A stretch of 64,000 bases of DNA from Planctomycetaceae bacterium (GTDB taxonomy: Bacteria; Planctomycetota; Planctomycetia; Planctomycetales; Planctomycetaceae): contig JABURQ010000199.1 of assembly GCA_014762625.1 (NCBI GenBank), forward strand, positions 1-64,000. The letters are read 5' to 3'. The stretch's first letter is position 1. Each line of letters begins with the position of its first letter. Both the position numbers and the translations under genes were made by a program. Positions 37,274 through 47,113 of the stretch are shown here, one piece after another. The notes beneath the pieces are model-generated. The model was not told where the DNA came from, did no database searches, and saw only the letters and a program-made list of their open reading frames with translations.

Positions 37274-40200
37274 TCAACTCGGTCCCGGTTCGGGAAGGAA
37301 TTGGTTCCACCGGTCGTTAAACTCGATTTGCACCCGGTACATGGGGCCGTTCAACTCCAACAGACCCCGTTGACGATCGTACCGCGACTGGAAGAGTTGC
37401 ATGAACTGATCGAGCGGCACGAAGTCATCACTGTAACCCAAAGTTCCGCCGTTTTCGAGAGACAATACTTCCACATGCAGCCGTCGCGTGTTGGGAACCC
37501 GTTGCTGAACTCGCCAACTGAGCGTCGTCAGGAAGGGGAACGCCTCGTGCGGGGATTCCACCACCGAACAGGAGGACATGATGCGATCCCAGCGGCGACG
37601 TCCTGTCTGCTTGTTGACGGCAATCAACAAACCGACCACATCGGTCGAGGGGAGAAAGGGGTTGGAGGCGAAATTCGAGAAAATGCGATCGCCCCCTTCT
37701 TCACGAACGCGTTGGTGATCGTCGACGCGACGGATATTGATGTAATGATTGGCGGCGTCCGACAAGTAACTCAATCGGGTGACACTCGCCGATTCTCCGA
37801 ACTCGGTCGGAATGGAAACGATCTCTTCCCGCGTCTTTAAATCAATCACGCGGAGTTGTTTTTCGTGATCGATCAGCACCAGACGATCGCCGTCCAAGTG
37901 ACTACAATGCGGACTCCAGTAACGGGACGCGAACACCTCCGCTCCCGTCTCCATATCCACCACCGTGACACTCGGCTGACGACCGGCGTCCGCAGGACTA
38001 TTGTCGCTCCCCCCATACCGCAGCATCACCAGCAGTCGCCCGACGGAACCGAGTAGCCCCGTGCGCGGAACATCGGGAGACTCCAGGAGACGACCGGTAA
38101 AGGTTTCGTAGACTTCATAACGGCCTTCGTTCTCAGGGAGACGGACGATAACCCGTTCGTCACCGAACAAGTTCAGCCGGGGATTGCCGTTGGACGATTT
38201 CTGAGGCTCCAGTTCGTCCCGCCTCCAGAGAACTTTCCCGTTGGTCGAATTAGCGACGAGCATTGCATCCTGATGTCGAAAAGTGACGAATTCCGAGGAG
38301 AACGGGCCGACGAACAACATCTCTCCCATCTCGGGATCGAGAAATGATCGCGTCCAAACCGGCTCGTCCCCCGAAGTATCCATCAGAGAGAGACCGCGAA
38401 TTTGTCCCATGCTGCCAAACGGGAAAAAGTGACCGACGACGGAATCGCGCGACGACGAGCCTGCCGACCCGCGCAGAGGCAACTCCACTTTTGCAGCAAC
38501 CGTCCCTTTGGAACGCGAGACGATGTGCAACATGTGTTTGTTGTTATTGTTGTCGGGATGACTTTTCGCCAGTAGATCGAAATCACATTCAGGAGGCGTC
38601 GGATAAATCCGCCGATATCCCTCATACGCTTCCGAAATCATCCGCTGAGGGGCCCCTGGAAGCAACGAACTGACGGTCACCTGCGAGAATTCGCGCGTCG
38701 GTATTTGCAGGTTCGCTAGCGCCTGCTGCATGCCGTTGGAATCCTGAATCGTCTCGCGTCGCGATTTCAAACCGGGAGGCCAAGAACCTGAGATCCTCGA
38801 ATCGGCCTGTTTCAACAGGTCGGCAGCCCGATCGTAGAGACCAAATCGACTCCACAGTCCCGCCAGTTCGACCATCGCGGCAAGGGAGCGACCGCTCTCT
38901 CGATGCTCGGCAACCGTCATCAACAACATTTCCGCTTCGTGATATCGCTGTTCCTGTTGCGATTTGCGGGCCAGGATCAAACGAACCTCGTCCAGTTCGG
39001 GGAGCCCCGGAAAATGTTCGAGCACGTTCCTCATCTCGGAGGATTCGTCGCCTACCAAAGCGGATTGAATCCTTCCCGTGAGGTACGAGTCGAAGGCGTC
39101 TCGATTCGGCTGGTAGCGCGACCAATCCCAAATCGTTCGCATCCACGCCCCCAACGAGAGCGACAATTTCGGATCGCCGGGCATCTCATACAAGCTGTCG
39201 GACTGGAGACGTCCTATCTGCCTGAGCGTTTCCAACACTCCGTTGGGATCGCCGAGCGCCATTTGCTGATGGGACAAATTGATCGCCAGTCGAATCTCAT
39301 CGTCAGGAGTCTGTTGAAAAGGAGCCAGCTTCTCAGACACCATCGCCACATCTTCCGGATGTTGACGCATCCAGCGAAACAGTTCCTGTTCGTACTCGTT
39401 TTCGACTCGTTCCCGAAGCGGTTTCGGTAACGTCTTCGCGATCAATTCCTCGTAGCCCGCGATCCGTTCCTGGATCGAGAGTTCTGAATTCAGGGTGATA
39501 TATTCAAACATCTGTTCGCTGTTGAGTTCTCCCGCCGCAGCCAGAACTTCCAACGCTTCGAGGTGAGACTCCGGCTCGGGGAGCGCGATGAGAGAATCGA
39601 TTCCGAGGGAGATCAAATGCCGTCCGGAGACGAGCAGATGTCCGAATTGAGGCAGGGGAGCGGGATGTTCTTGAATTGATTGATCGCCGGAAATTCCCGA
39701 CAGATTCCGAGTCTCGACACGTGCTTCGGGATTGAGATTGAGAACCAGCTTTTCGCCGTCCGAGATCCGGATGCGGAGAATTCGACTGTTTTCAAGAGGC
39801 AGGAGATAGCCGTCCTGTTGCTGAACACCGCGCCCCGAAATACGGGCATGATTGATCCGCCACAGTTCCCGACCATCAGCGGCGGAAAGACCTCGTGTTT
39901 CCCGCGCTCCGACGACGAGTAAAACTTCACCTGAGATTCCTCCCAGATATTCGTCCCCCTGACTTTCATCGGACGATGATGTCGGTTTATTGCGAGGCTG
40001 CTTCCAGAGCAGATGCCCCGTTTCGTGATCGACACAATGAATTTCCGACGATTGACGCGGCAACAAAAAGAGCTGATGCCCGGAGATAACCGGCTCGTCG
40101 ACAAACCCCAACGAGCCGTACGACATATCCAACTCCTGACCGCGAAACGCAAACTGTCTCCGGTTTCGCGTATCTCCCAGATAATACACCCATTCCAGCA

Positions 40201-41854
40201 CCCGGCCCACAGGGTCGATTCCCACGACCAATCCGACCTGGGTCGTGATAATCAGTTTGTCCCCGGCAGGACGGACGACGCAGCCACGCCAGCGACGACT
40301 CGCATCCTCATACAGCGAGTTCATCGGAAAACCAAGCCCCTGTGACCAGAGAAGTTTTCCGTTGGAGGGATCGAGACAGAACAGTTTGATCGTATCCTCC
40401 TGTTCGACCACGGCGTAAAGGAGACCGTCCACATTGACCGGCAGCGACAAAAAATAGACGCCCTGGAATTCCGGATGTTTTTCCTCCCACGCCTCGATCT
40501 TCCAGGCAGGTTCCCAGTCGGTCTCTTTGTTCGAGGGATAATCCCTCAGAGGTAACGCCACCAGACGATTCGTGGGAATTGGTTCACCGGAAGGATCTCC
40601 GAAGCCCCGATTGCCCAGTATCTGGTTCCGTCGCTCCATGGTACTCTGCGGGACACCGTTCGGATGATTTCTTTGCATCCACCGGTCGTCTTTCTCCACC
40701 ACGTAAACATGCCGTTGGTCGTGGGAGAGTTGTGAGTGCAAGGTATTCCAGACGAACTCTTCCAGAAACTCAGCTTTACTTTCAAAAGGTTCCCATCGAT
40801 TGGCGATGAACTGTTTTTCTTCGTATTCCGCCACAGCTTCCTGCAGGCTCGGCGTAACCGAGTAGCTGGCGCGAGTCTGTCCGGAGAGACGATCCAACAA
40901 CAGGATGCGATCGTATCCGCGGATCGCCAACAGCTTACCCTCCGCAACTGCCGACCGCGCCACCGAGAGAGTTTTCCGATCGACCCAGGCGGCTCGTCGC
41001 CACTCATCAAGCAATTCCCGCTCCTGCTCGTTGAGAGACTCGGTCAGCGAGAGCTTCCACGTCCCGACCAAAGTGGAGTCGGGGGCTGTCTTTTCGCCCG
41101 GCTTTCGGGCGGCTTGTGACTTCAAATAATTTTCCAGTTTGAGACTCAGTTCCCGGCCTTGTTTCGTACTAACAAGTCGCGTCATGAGTTCCGCCGCGCG
41201 TTCTCCGTCCCCGGCGAGACGGTTCGCGACCGCCGCTTTCATCAGCAATTGCGGTCCCACGCGATGGGCGTGTACGGAAGAGTCGATCACATCGTTCCAC
41301 AGTCGTGATGCAGTATGAAACTGTCCCAAATCGAGCGATCGCATCGCCAGCCAGTCAACCGCTTCAAAACCGCTGTCCGTGAAATAATAACGATCGAGAA
41401 TTTTCGTATAATCGGCGACCTTCCCCGATACGCGGGCTTCCGCCAACAGCACATCGGCATCAAGATCCCATTGACGTTGATATTGCCTCAACGAATTCTT
41501 CGGGAGCGACTCCAGATAATCGAGAGCGAGCCGCTTGAGACTGACCACACGTCCCGATTCCGTCGAGACGAAGTGATCTTCAGAGTCATCCAGAATCGAT
41601 TGCACCAGCGCCATGGCCCGAGCTTCATCCTCAGACTCAATCGCATATCGCAAATTGCGGTAAACCGAACCTTTGCGAGAATACAGAAGCTCGAACGGAA
41701 TCTCTGGAGCGTCGAGAGAGGTGGACGTCTTCGGGGAATCGTCCGCCAGAAGATTCCACGAGTATTCAACACGACTGCCGAATGCGATCAGGGCAATCGC
41801 CAGTCCCGTAAAGATATATGCTAACAGTCGCGAACGACTCGACAGAAAATTCAT
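37274..41854 (-). CDS. Giant PQQ-propeller/TPR-like membrane-anchored protein
   Basis: 1526 residues from MNFLSSRSRLLAYIFTGLAI, an N-terminal signal anchor. Residues 60-270 are helical repeat-like (TPR-type tallying sequence, e.g. ARAMALVQSILDDSEDH). From about 300 there are repeated PQQ/beta-propeller blades with the W-K/W-R and A.DG pattern: GYDRILLLDRLSGQT, LFCLDPSNGKLLWSQG, IHCVDHETGHLLWKQ, VLLVVGARETRGLSAADGRELW, MLVANSTNGKVLWRR. A helical middle (about 820-1080) separates two propeller regions. Such proteins are common in Planctomycetes and may be outer-surface or periplasmic scaffolds; no catalytic site is visible. The first-frame ATG at 41887 is less likely because the anchor begins at 41854. 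Confidence 0.85.
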   Translation of the reverse strand: MNFLSSRSRLLAYIFTGLAIALIAFGSRVEYSWNLLADDSPKTSTSLDAPEIPFELLYSRKGSVYRNLRYAIESEDEARAMALVQSILDDSEDHFVSTESGRVVSLKRLALDYLESLPKNSLRQYQRQWDLDADVLLAEARVSGKVADYTKILDRYYFTDSGFEAVDWLAMRSLDLGQFHTASRLWNDVIDSSVHAHRVGPQLLMKAAVANRLAGDGERAAELMTRLVSTKQGRELSLKLENYLKSQAARKPGEKTAPDSTLVGTWKLSLTESLNEQERELLDEWRRAAWVDRKTLSVARSAVAEGKLLAIRGYDRILLLDRLSGQTRASYSVTPSLQEAVAEYEEKQFIANRWEPFESKAEFLEEFVWNTLHSQLSHDQRHVYVVEKDDRWMQRNHPNGVPQSTMERRNQILGNRGFGDPSGEPIPTNRLVALPLRDYPSNKETDWEPAWKIEAWEEKHPEFQGVYFLSLPVNVDGLLYAVVEQEDTIKLFCLDPSNGKLLWSQGLGFPMNSLYEDASRRWRGCVVRPAGDKLIITTQVGLVVGIDPVGRVLEWVYYLGDTRNRRQFAFRGQELDMSYGSLGFVDEPVISGHQLFLLPRQSSEIHCVDHETGHLLWKQPRNKPTSSSDESQGDEYLGGISGEVLLVVGARETRGLSAADGRELWRINHARISGRGVQQQDGYLLPLENSRILRIRISDGEKLVLNLNPEARVETRNLSGISGDQSIQEHPAPLPQFGHLLVSGRHLISLGIDSLIALPEPESHLEALEVLAAAGELNSEQMFEYITLNSELSIQERIAGYEELIAKTLPKPLRERVENEYEQELFRWMRQHPEDVAMVSEKLAPFQQTPDDEIRLAINLSHQQMALGDPNGVLETLRQIGRLQSDSLYEMPGDPKLSLSLGAWMRTIWDWSRYQPNRDAFDSYLTGRIQSALVGDESSEMRNVLEHFPGLPELDEVRLILARKSQQEQRYHEAEMLLMTVAEHRESGRSLAAMVELAGLWSRFGLYDRAADLLKQADSRISGSWPPGLKSRRETIQDSNGMQQALANLQIPTREFSQVTVSSLLPGAPQRMISEAYEGYRRIYPTPPECDFDLLAKSHPDNNNNKHMLHIVSRSKGTVAAKVELPLRGSAGSSSRDSVVGHFFPFGSMGQIRGLSLMDTSGDEPVWTRSFLDPEMGEMLFVGPFSSEFVTFRHQDAMLVANSTNGKVLWRRDELEPQKSSNGNPRLNLFGDERVIVRLPENEGRYEVYETFTGRLLESPDVPRTGLLGSVGRLLVMLRYGGSDNSPADAGRQPSVTVVDMETGAEVFASRYWSPHCSHLDGDRLVLIDHEKQLRVIDLKTREEIVSIPTEFGESASVTRLSYLSDAANHYINIRRVDDHQRVREEGGDRIFSNFASNPFLPSTDVVGLLIAVNKQTGRRRWDRIMSSCSVVESPHEAFPFLTTLSWRVQQRVPNTRRLHVEVLSLENGGTLGYSDDFVPLDQFMQLFQSRYDRQRGLLELNGPMYRVQIEFNDRWNQFLPEPGPS

Positions 41855-42009
41855 AAATCCTGATCCCGACGACTCTCCAAGAGGCAAGCACTCCTGTTAT
41901 CATAGCAACCGAAGAACGCTCGGCACAGACGGAAATCATGCTGGCATTAGGACTTGGGTGCATGTTTTAATGCAGAACACCACATTTTTGCACATTCCCG
42001 GAATTTCTC

Positions 42010-43455
42010 ATGAAAAACGTCCATTGGCAACGACTTCCACACCTGATTCTGGCTCTGGCAGCCCTCTTTTCGGGACCGCAAATTCAAGCCACTGAGAAAC
42101 CTTATAACGTTCTGTTTATCATCTCCGACGACCTGACGGCGACTGCTCTCTCCTGTTACGGCAATCAAGTCTGCCAGACGCCGAACATTGATCGCATCGC
42201 GGCTCGAGGCACTCTTTACACGCGGGCCTTCTGTCAGGGGACGTACTGCGGTCCCTCTCGGGCGTCGTTGATGTCGGGTTACTATCCACACGCCACCGGC
42301 GTTCTCGGCTACAAAAGTCCCCGTCCGCAAATCGGCGACCGGGCCACCTGGGCCCAGCATTTCAAAAACAACGGCTACTACACCGCCCGCGTGAGCAAAA
42401 TTTATCACATGGGCGTTCCGGGAGGGATCGAAGCCGGCACCGACGGCGCGGACGATCCCGCCTCCTGGACCGAAAGGTTCAATAGTCCCGGCCCCGAATG
42501 GAAAGCTCCCGGAGACGGCGAAACGCTGGAAGGGAATCCGGACGGGAAGAAACCGGTCGTCGGGGGAAACACATTCGTCGTTGTGGAAGCGGACGGCGAC
42601 GATCTGGTTCACTCCGATGGAAAGACCGCCAACAAAGCGGTCGAGTTGATCCACCAACACAAAGACGAACCGTTCTGGCTGGGTGTCGGTTTCGTTCGAC
42701 CGCACGTCCCATTCGTCGCCCCGCGTCCCTATTACAGGCCCTTTCTCCCTTACAGCAAAAACAAGCTCCCCCCCAAACTTCCAGGGGACTGGGACGATAT
42801 CCCGAAGCCCGGCATCAATTACAAAACCAGTCTGAACATGCAAATGGATATCCGACGCCAGAAAAAAGCAGTCGGAGGATATTACGCCTCCGTCTCGTTT
42901 ATGGACGCGCAAGTCGGCAAGGTTCTGGACGCCGTGGAGGAGGCCGGCATTCTCGACCACACCATCATCATCTTCACCAGCGACCACGGATACCATCTGG
43001 GAGAACACGACTTCTGGGCCAAGGTGAGCCTGCGGGATGAATCGGCGGGCGTACCCCTGATCATCAGCGTTCCGGGAAAACCGGCCCAGGTATGTCACTC
43101 GCTGGTGGAATTGATCGACTTGTATCCGACCACCGCCAAACTGTGCGGTCTCGATGTCCCCGAACGTCTGCAAGGCTTGGAAATCTCCGCCACGCTCGAC
43201 GACAAATCGCATCAGGTGCGCGATGCGGCGTTTTCCGTCGCCCCCATGAGAAAGGGATTCCTGCTACGCGAGGATGATTGGTCCTATATCCAGTACGGCG
43301 AGCAGGCGGAAAATGGTATCGAGTTGTTCGACATGAACGCGGACCCGCAGCAATTCTATAACCTCGCTGAGAATCCGAAATACGCAGACACCGTGGCTCG
43401 TTTCCAACGCCGGATGGCCGAGAAACTCTCAACAATCCGGGATAACGATTTGTGA
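42010..43455 (+). CDS. Exported sulfatase, iduronate-2-sulfatase-like
   Basis: 481 residues, signal peptide ending near QIQATEKPYN. Metal-site segment YNVLFIISDDLTATALSCYG; formylglycine motif GTYCGPSRASLMSG (C-x-P-S-R); FTSDHGYHLGEHDFWAKVSL for the second metal/substrate block. The length and the segment order resemble the iduronate-2-sulfatase-type group, as in the 505-residue sulfatase at 6.7-8.2 kb. It would be exported and cleave sulfate esters of polysaccharides. It is divergent from the giant PQQ protein, and convergent with the CPBP-like gene 12 bp away. Confidence 0.92.
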   Translation: MKNVHWQRLPHLILALAALFSGPQIQATEKPYNVLFIISDDLTATALSCYGNQVCQTPNIDRIAARGTLYTRAFCQGTYCGPSRASLMSGYYPHATGVLGYKSPRPQIGDRATWAQHFKNNGYYTARVSKIYHMGVPGGIEAGTDGADDPASWTERFNSPGPEWKAPGDGETLEGNPDGKKPVVGGNTFVVVEADGDDLVHSDGKTANKAVELIHQHKDEPFWLGVGFVRPHVPFVAPRPYYRPFLPYSKNKLPPKLPGDWDDIPKPGINYKTSLNMQMDIRRQKKAVGGYYASVSFMDAQVGKVLDAVEEAGILDHTIIIFTSDHGYHLGEHDFWAKVSLRDESAGVPLIISVPGKPAQVCHSLVELIDLYPTTAKLCGLDVPERLQGLEISATLDDKSHQVRDAAFSVAPMRKGFLLREDDWSYIQYGEQAENGIELFDMNADPQQFYNLAENPKYADTVARFQRRMAEKLSTIRDNDL

Positions 43456-43467
43456 ACCGACAGTGAA

Positions 43468-44607
43468 TCAGAGCGGCTGTTGTGTCGACGACTGAGATTT
43501 CGCCAGACGATCCTGTTTTTTTTGCTGTTCGAGTCTGGCGGCGTGAAAGGGATTACGACTCTGATCCCGAAACACTTCTTCGGCAGCGAGAACTTCGCCG
43601 TATCCGATGCCGTCGCGGTATGCGAAGAGGCGGACGCTCTGTTGAAAAAGGTCCAAAGGCAAACTCAATTCAAAGCCGGAATCGGCAATCTTCGGACCGT
43701 AAGAATTTCGCACGTCGTCGTTCGGGATGCCATCGAATTCGATCCGCCTCGGACGTCCCTCGATATCGGCCACTACCACCAACTGATCCACCAATTCGCG
43801 ACGACGGACGTCCGCCACCCAACCGGTGCAGACCACCTGGTCTTCGTCGATTCTGAGAACGTTCCACTCTCCTTTGAATTGCATCGGGTCGTTAACGAAC
43901 GACTCTCCCGACGAAGTGGTAATTTCGACGGGAAACAAATCGAGAGTCGAGTGACCGACCCGCATATTGTAGAGTGCATCGTTGCAGTATTCGCGCGCCA
44001 GGACCGCCAGCAACAGATGCGAGCAAATGAGCGGAACCAGACGTCGGGAATCGAGCCAGACCCAGCACCAGAAAGCGGCCCCGAAGACTGTCAGCAACAT
44101 CAAATAGGGATTCGGAGAATGTATCAGACTGAAGAGTGTCGCGGCTAGCGCAATCCCGCCCCAACGACGATTGGTCAATTGCACGCAAGCAGGCAACAGA
44201 CAAAGTTGTAAGGCGATCTGCTGTGCGACGACCGTCCCCATCTTACGTTGAAACCAGGAATCGTCACCGATGATCTTCGCCCAGAAGTCCGAATAGGCCG
44301 CCGTATTGATGACTCCCACTCCCCACGCCGCCAGCAACATTACTCCCGCCATGATCAGCGACCCGACGACCGTTTTCACCCAGACGGAAAACCAGCCCGC
44401 TTTTTGCGGTCGAAAATCTCGTAATCTCCAGATGCTGAATCCGACCAGAGCCACAATCGCGACCACGACCAGATTTTTCGTCATCTTGTCGGAGGTTCCT
44501 TTCAGGAACCAGAGGTAAGCTTCGATCAGCCCCACGATCAGAACGATTTCAACCAGCGACCAGAGTCGGAGCCAAACGGATGGATGAGGAGTTTCACGAG
44601 ATTCCAC
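43468..44607 (-). CDS. CPBP-like membrane protein lacking catalytic glutamates
   Basis: 379 residues. Six or seven membrane helices in the first 210 residues carry the arrangement of CPBP (CAAX-protease/bacteriocin-processing) proteins. Motif 2 FSLIH (159-163) and motif 3 with SH (196-197) are in place. Motif 1, normally EExxxR, reads AQQIALQ (128-134), so the metal/catalytic glutamates are missing. Residues 220-379 form a soluble domain (FKGEWNVLRIDEDQVVCTGWVADV). It may therefore be a non-proteolytic relative. Last gene on the minus strand before the convergent sulfatase. Confidence 0.65.
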   Translation of the reverse strand: MESRETPHPSVWLRLWSLVEIVLIVGLIEAYLWFLKGTSDKMTKNLVVVAIVALVGFSIWRLRDFRPQKAGWFSVWVKTVVGSLIMAGVMLLAAWGVGVINTAAYSDFWAKIIGDDSWFQRKMGTVVAQQIALQLCLLPACVQLTNRRWGGIALAATLFSLIHSPNPYLMLLTVFGAAFWCWVWLDSRRLVPLICSHLLLAVLAREYCNDALYNMRVGHSTLDLFPVEITTSSGESFVNDPMQFKGEWNVLRIDEDQVVCTGWVADVRRRELVDQLVVVADIEGRPRRIEFDGIPNDDVRNSYGPKIADSGFELSLPLDLFQQSVRLFAYRDGIGYGEVLAAEEVFRDQSRNPFHAARLEQQKKQDRLAKSQSSTQQPL

Positions 44608-44722
44608 GACAAGACGTTTCCTGGGCAGGAGAAGGGCTATTCAAGTCGGAAAGATAGATCTTCCCGAAAATCGGGTCAAGACGATGCCCGCTCAAAGGTA
44701 AAGCAGAAAGCCTTGAGAGCGT

Positions 44723-45454
44723 TTATTTTCCGCGTCGAGGGCTCCAACCGGCCCGAAACGCGACCCAATACCACTTCAGATACAACGGCAACCACTTGAA
44801 CAGGCGAAAATTCGACTCTCCATCCGTCCGATCAGTCCAGTGAGTCGGGATCTCGATAATCGACTCACCGCGTGCGAACGCCTTGGCCGTCAGTTCCAGC
44901 GCGATTTCAAACCCCTGCTCGCTTTCGATTCCCAAGTCAGACACCAGCTCGGCATCGTACAGACGGAAATTATTCGTTGCGTCGCGTGTTGGAAACCGGG
45001 CAAACCAATACAACGACAATCCCGCTAATCGACTGAGCGTCCGCTTTAACCACGGGCCACCTTGCTGTTCCCCGCCGGGCATGTATCGCGACGCACAAAC
45101 GACGGTCGCTCCTTCGCGGTATTTCGCCAGCATCGGTTCTACATCCGACAGATCGTCCGAGCAATCCGCCATCACGACGATCGCGGGCCCCGATTCAACC
45201 GCGTCAAAACCGGCCCGGATCGCATTCGCGGGCCCGCGACCAAATTCGTTTTTCACCAATTCAATCTCAGGTCGCGTTTGAGCCAATTCACGAGCCACCG
45301 GTAACGTCGAATCCTCATCGAAATCATACGTCACCACCAGCCGATACGGTTGCGGAATGCAGCGTTCCACATTCTCGACGAGCCGCGGAAAGTTCTCCGC
45401 TTCGTTGAACACCGGGACGATCAATGTGACAGGTTGTTCCAAATTCTCCGACAT
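44723..45454 (-). CDS. Glycosyltransferase family 2 (DPM1-like)
   Basis: 243 residues from MSENLEQPVTLIVPVFNEAENF. GT2 fold with VVTYDFDEDSTLPVA, NEFGRGPANAIRAGFDAV, the metal-site MADCSDD and GEQQGGPWLKRTLSRLAG. C-terminal segment ends in basic residues (AGWSPRRGK) without membrane helices. Relatives transfer a sugar from a nucleotide sugar to polyprenyl phosphate or directly to a glycan. It follows the ArnT-like gene by 88 bp in a run with an epimerase and a nucleotide-sugar dehydrogenase, so a surface glycan role is likely. Confidence 0.85.
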   Translation of the reverse strand: MSENLEQPVTLIVPVFNEAENFPRLVENVERCIPQPYRLVVTYDFDEDSTLPVARELAQTRPEIELVKNEFGRGPANAIRAGFDAVESGPAIVVMADCSDDLSDVEPMLAKYREGATVVCASRYMPGGEQQGGPWLKRTLSRLAGLSLYWFARFPTRDATNNFRLYDAELVSDLGIESEQGFEIALELTAKAFARGESIIEIPTHWTDRTDGESNFRLFKWLPLYLKWYWVAFRAGWSPRRGK

Positions 45455-45541
45455 CGACTCTTCATTCAGGAGGGTAAGGTCTCTCAAGCTCCGGAACAGT
45501 CTCGCAAACCGACGCCCCAGTTACCAGATTCTCTCGTCAAA

Positions 45542-47113
45542 TTAACGATCGGGGACATAAACGCGCGCACAACAGGCGCCAGGCTGGCCACAATCTCCCC
45601 AGATCTCCTGCAATCGAGCGTCAAGCGTGAGGGGAAGTTGTTCCTGGGAAAGTGACGGTCCGCCGATCAGATAATCGAACGGTTCGTCGGTCGCGTCGAA
45701 GTAAAACGGCTCCCAACTTGCCAACAAAGGTTCCCGCCCGGCGCGATAGAAAGCAAACACATACGATCGATCCACCAGATATCGCTTCCCCTTGGGGTAC
45801 TTCGCAATCAGTTCTTCCGTAAACTGTCCCGCATCATAGACCGGGTTATTCCATTCCCGCAGATGAACAGCGAGAGACCTCAATCCAGAGCCGGGTAGAA
45901 AACAGACAAAAACCAGCGTGACCACGATTCGTGCGTCCCAAGGCCGGCGAGTCCCATTTGCCTCTCTGTCCTGCCAAATACGAGACAACAGCCCCCCCAA
46001 CATCAGAAACACCGGCGCTGCGGTAAAACACCAATATCCTTTCGTTGGATGTGTCCCCTGAAAAACGAGATGCCAGTAAATGCCTCCCCAAATCACGAAT
46101 ATCCAGGGGCGAAAATGACGTGTCGATCTCCGGAAAGAACAGAACGTCACCAGCACAAGCGCCGCAGCGACGAGAAACAACTGAAAACTCTCCAGCATTT
46201 CCAGCAACAATTTCCCCTGATACTGAATCGCCGGTAGCGGCATCAGCATACGAGACACGAGTCCCGAACCTCCCCGATTCAGAACGTTATTCCCAAACTG
46301 CGACCAGAACAACTCGGGAGCCCGGACAATCAAGATCAACCACAAAGAGCTCACCAGAACCGTCACCAGAGTCAGTATCGAGGCCCGAGTGATTCGCTGC
46401 CTGAGTGCTCCGCCGGCCAACAGACACCAGCAACCCGCCTGAAAGGCGTAAATGATTGCCGCCGGATGTGTCAGAAATCCACCACCGATACATAGCCCAG
46501 CATAAACCAAATCCCTGGTCCGTCTTTCCTGATGCCAACGAGTCATGCACCAAAGCGTTGCCAGTCCCCAGAAACCAAACAGCATATCGGGACGCGCCGA
46601 CAGACAAGGAAAATACAACGCACGAGAACAGGCATAGAATCCCGCGCCGAGTAACGCTCCGCGCTCCTCACCGAACCATCTGCGTCCGATCAGGTACAAC
46701 AGCACAATCGCTCCCAGACCGGCCAAAGTGCTGGTCAAGCGGGCAAACCCGGTGCTCGGTTCGAAAACGCAGTAGACGATCGCTTCCAGATAAAAGTGGA
46801 GCGGGGGGAGGGCGAACAGCATTTCGTCCGCTCGGTAAAATGCGGACTCTTCATCGCGGGACGGCAAATAAGGAATCCGGGGAACTCCAGATTCGAGAAT
46901 CGTCATCCCCGGAACAGCAAAGAAATCTTCATCCTGACCGGGGAGTTCTCGAAACATCACCGGCCCGCGCAGCAGCAAAAACGAGAGCAGCATTGCGGCA
47001 AGAATTATTTTGGAAGAGCGCGGAATCGGAGGCTGAGCTGTTACGCCCGATTTCGCGCGTGGGACTCGTCGCGTATGACGGTGATCTGTCTCTGTGTCGA
47101 TCCCATCCGTCAA
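45542..47113 (-). CDS. ArnT/PMT-like membrane glycosyltransferase
   Basis: 523 residues with about ten membrane helices, a charged N-terminal tail of 35 residues and a soluble C-terminal domain. The first external loop RELPGQDEDFFAVPGM contains acidic residues as in the GT-C family (ArnT, PMT). It would transfer a sugar from a lipid-linked donor to a periplasmic acceptor. The donor may come from the adjacent GT2. The gene overlaps the epimerase gene by 4 bp, so the two are translationally coupled. Confidence 0.8.
   Translation of the reverse strand: MTDGIDTETDHRHTRRVPRAKSGVTAQPPIPRSSKIILAAMLLSFLLLRGPVMFRELPGQDEDFFAVPGMTILESGVPRIPYLPSRDEESAFYRADEMLFALPPLHFYLEAIVYCVFEPSTGFARLTSTLAGLGAIVLLYLIGRRWFGEERGALLGAGFYACSRALYFPCLSARPDMLFGFWGLATLWCMTRWHQERRTRDLVYAGLCIGGGFLTHPAAIIYAFQAGCWCLLAGGALRQRITRASILTLVTVLVSSLWLILIVRAPELFWSQFGNNVLNRGGSGLVSRMLMPLPAIQYQGKLLLEMLESFQLFLVAAALVLVTFCSFRRSTRHFRPWIFVIWGGIYWHLVFQGTHPTKGYWCFTAAPVFLMLGGLLSRIWQDREANGTRRPWDARIVVTLVFVCFLPGSGLRSLAVHLREWNNPVYDAGQFTEELIAKYPKGKRYLVDRSYVFAFYRAGREPLLASWEPFYFDATDEPFDYLIGGPSLSQEQLPLTLDARLQEIWGDCGQPGACCARVYVPDR

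Noticed and set aside
41947-43212. Long minus-strand frame (421 codons) opposite the sulfatase at 42010
   Set aside because: Antisense shadow of a high-GC coding sequence; the plus strand carries a signal peptide and all sulfatase motifs.
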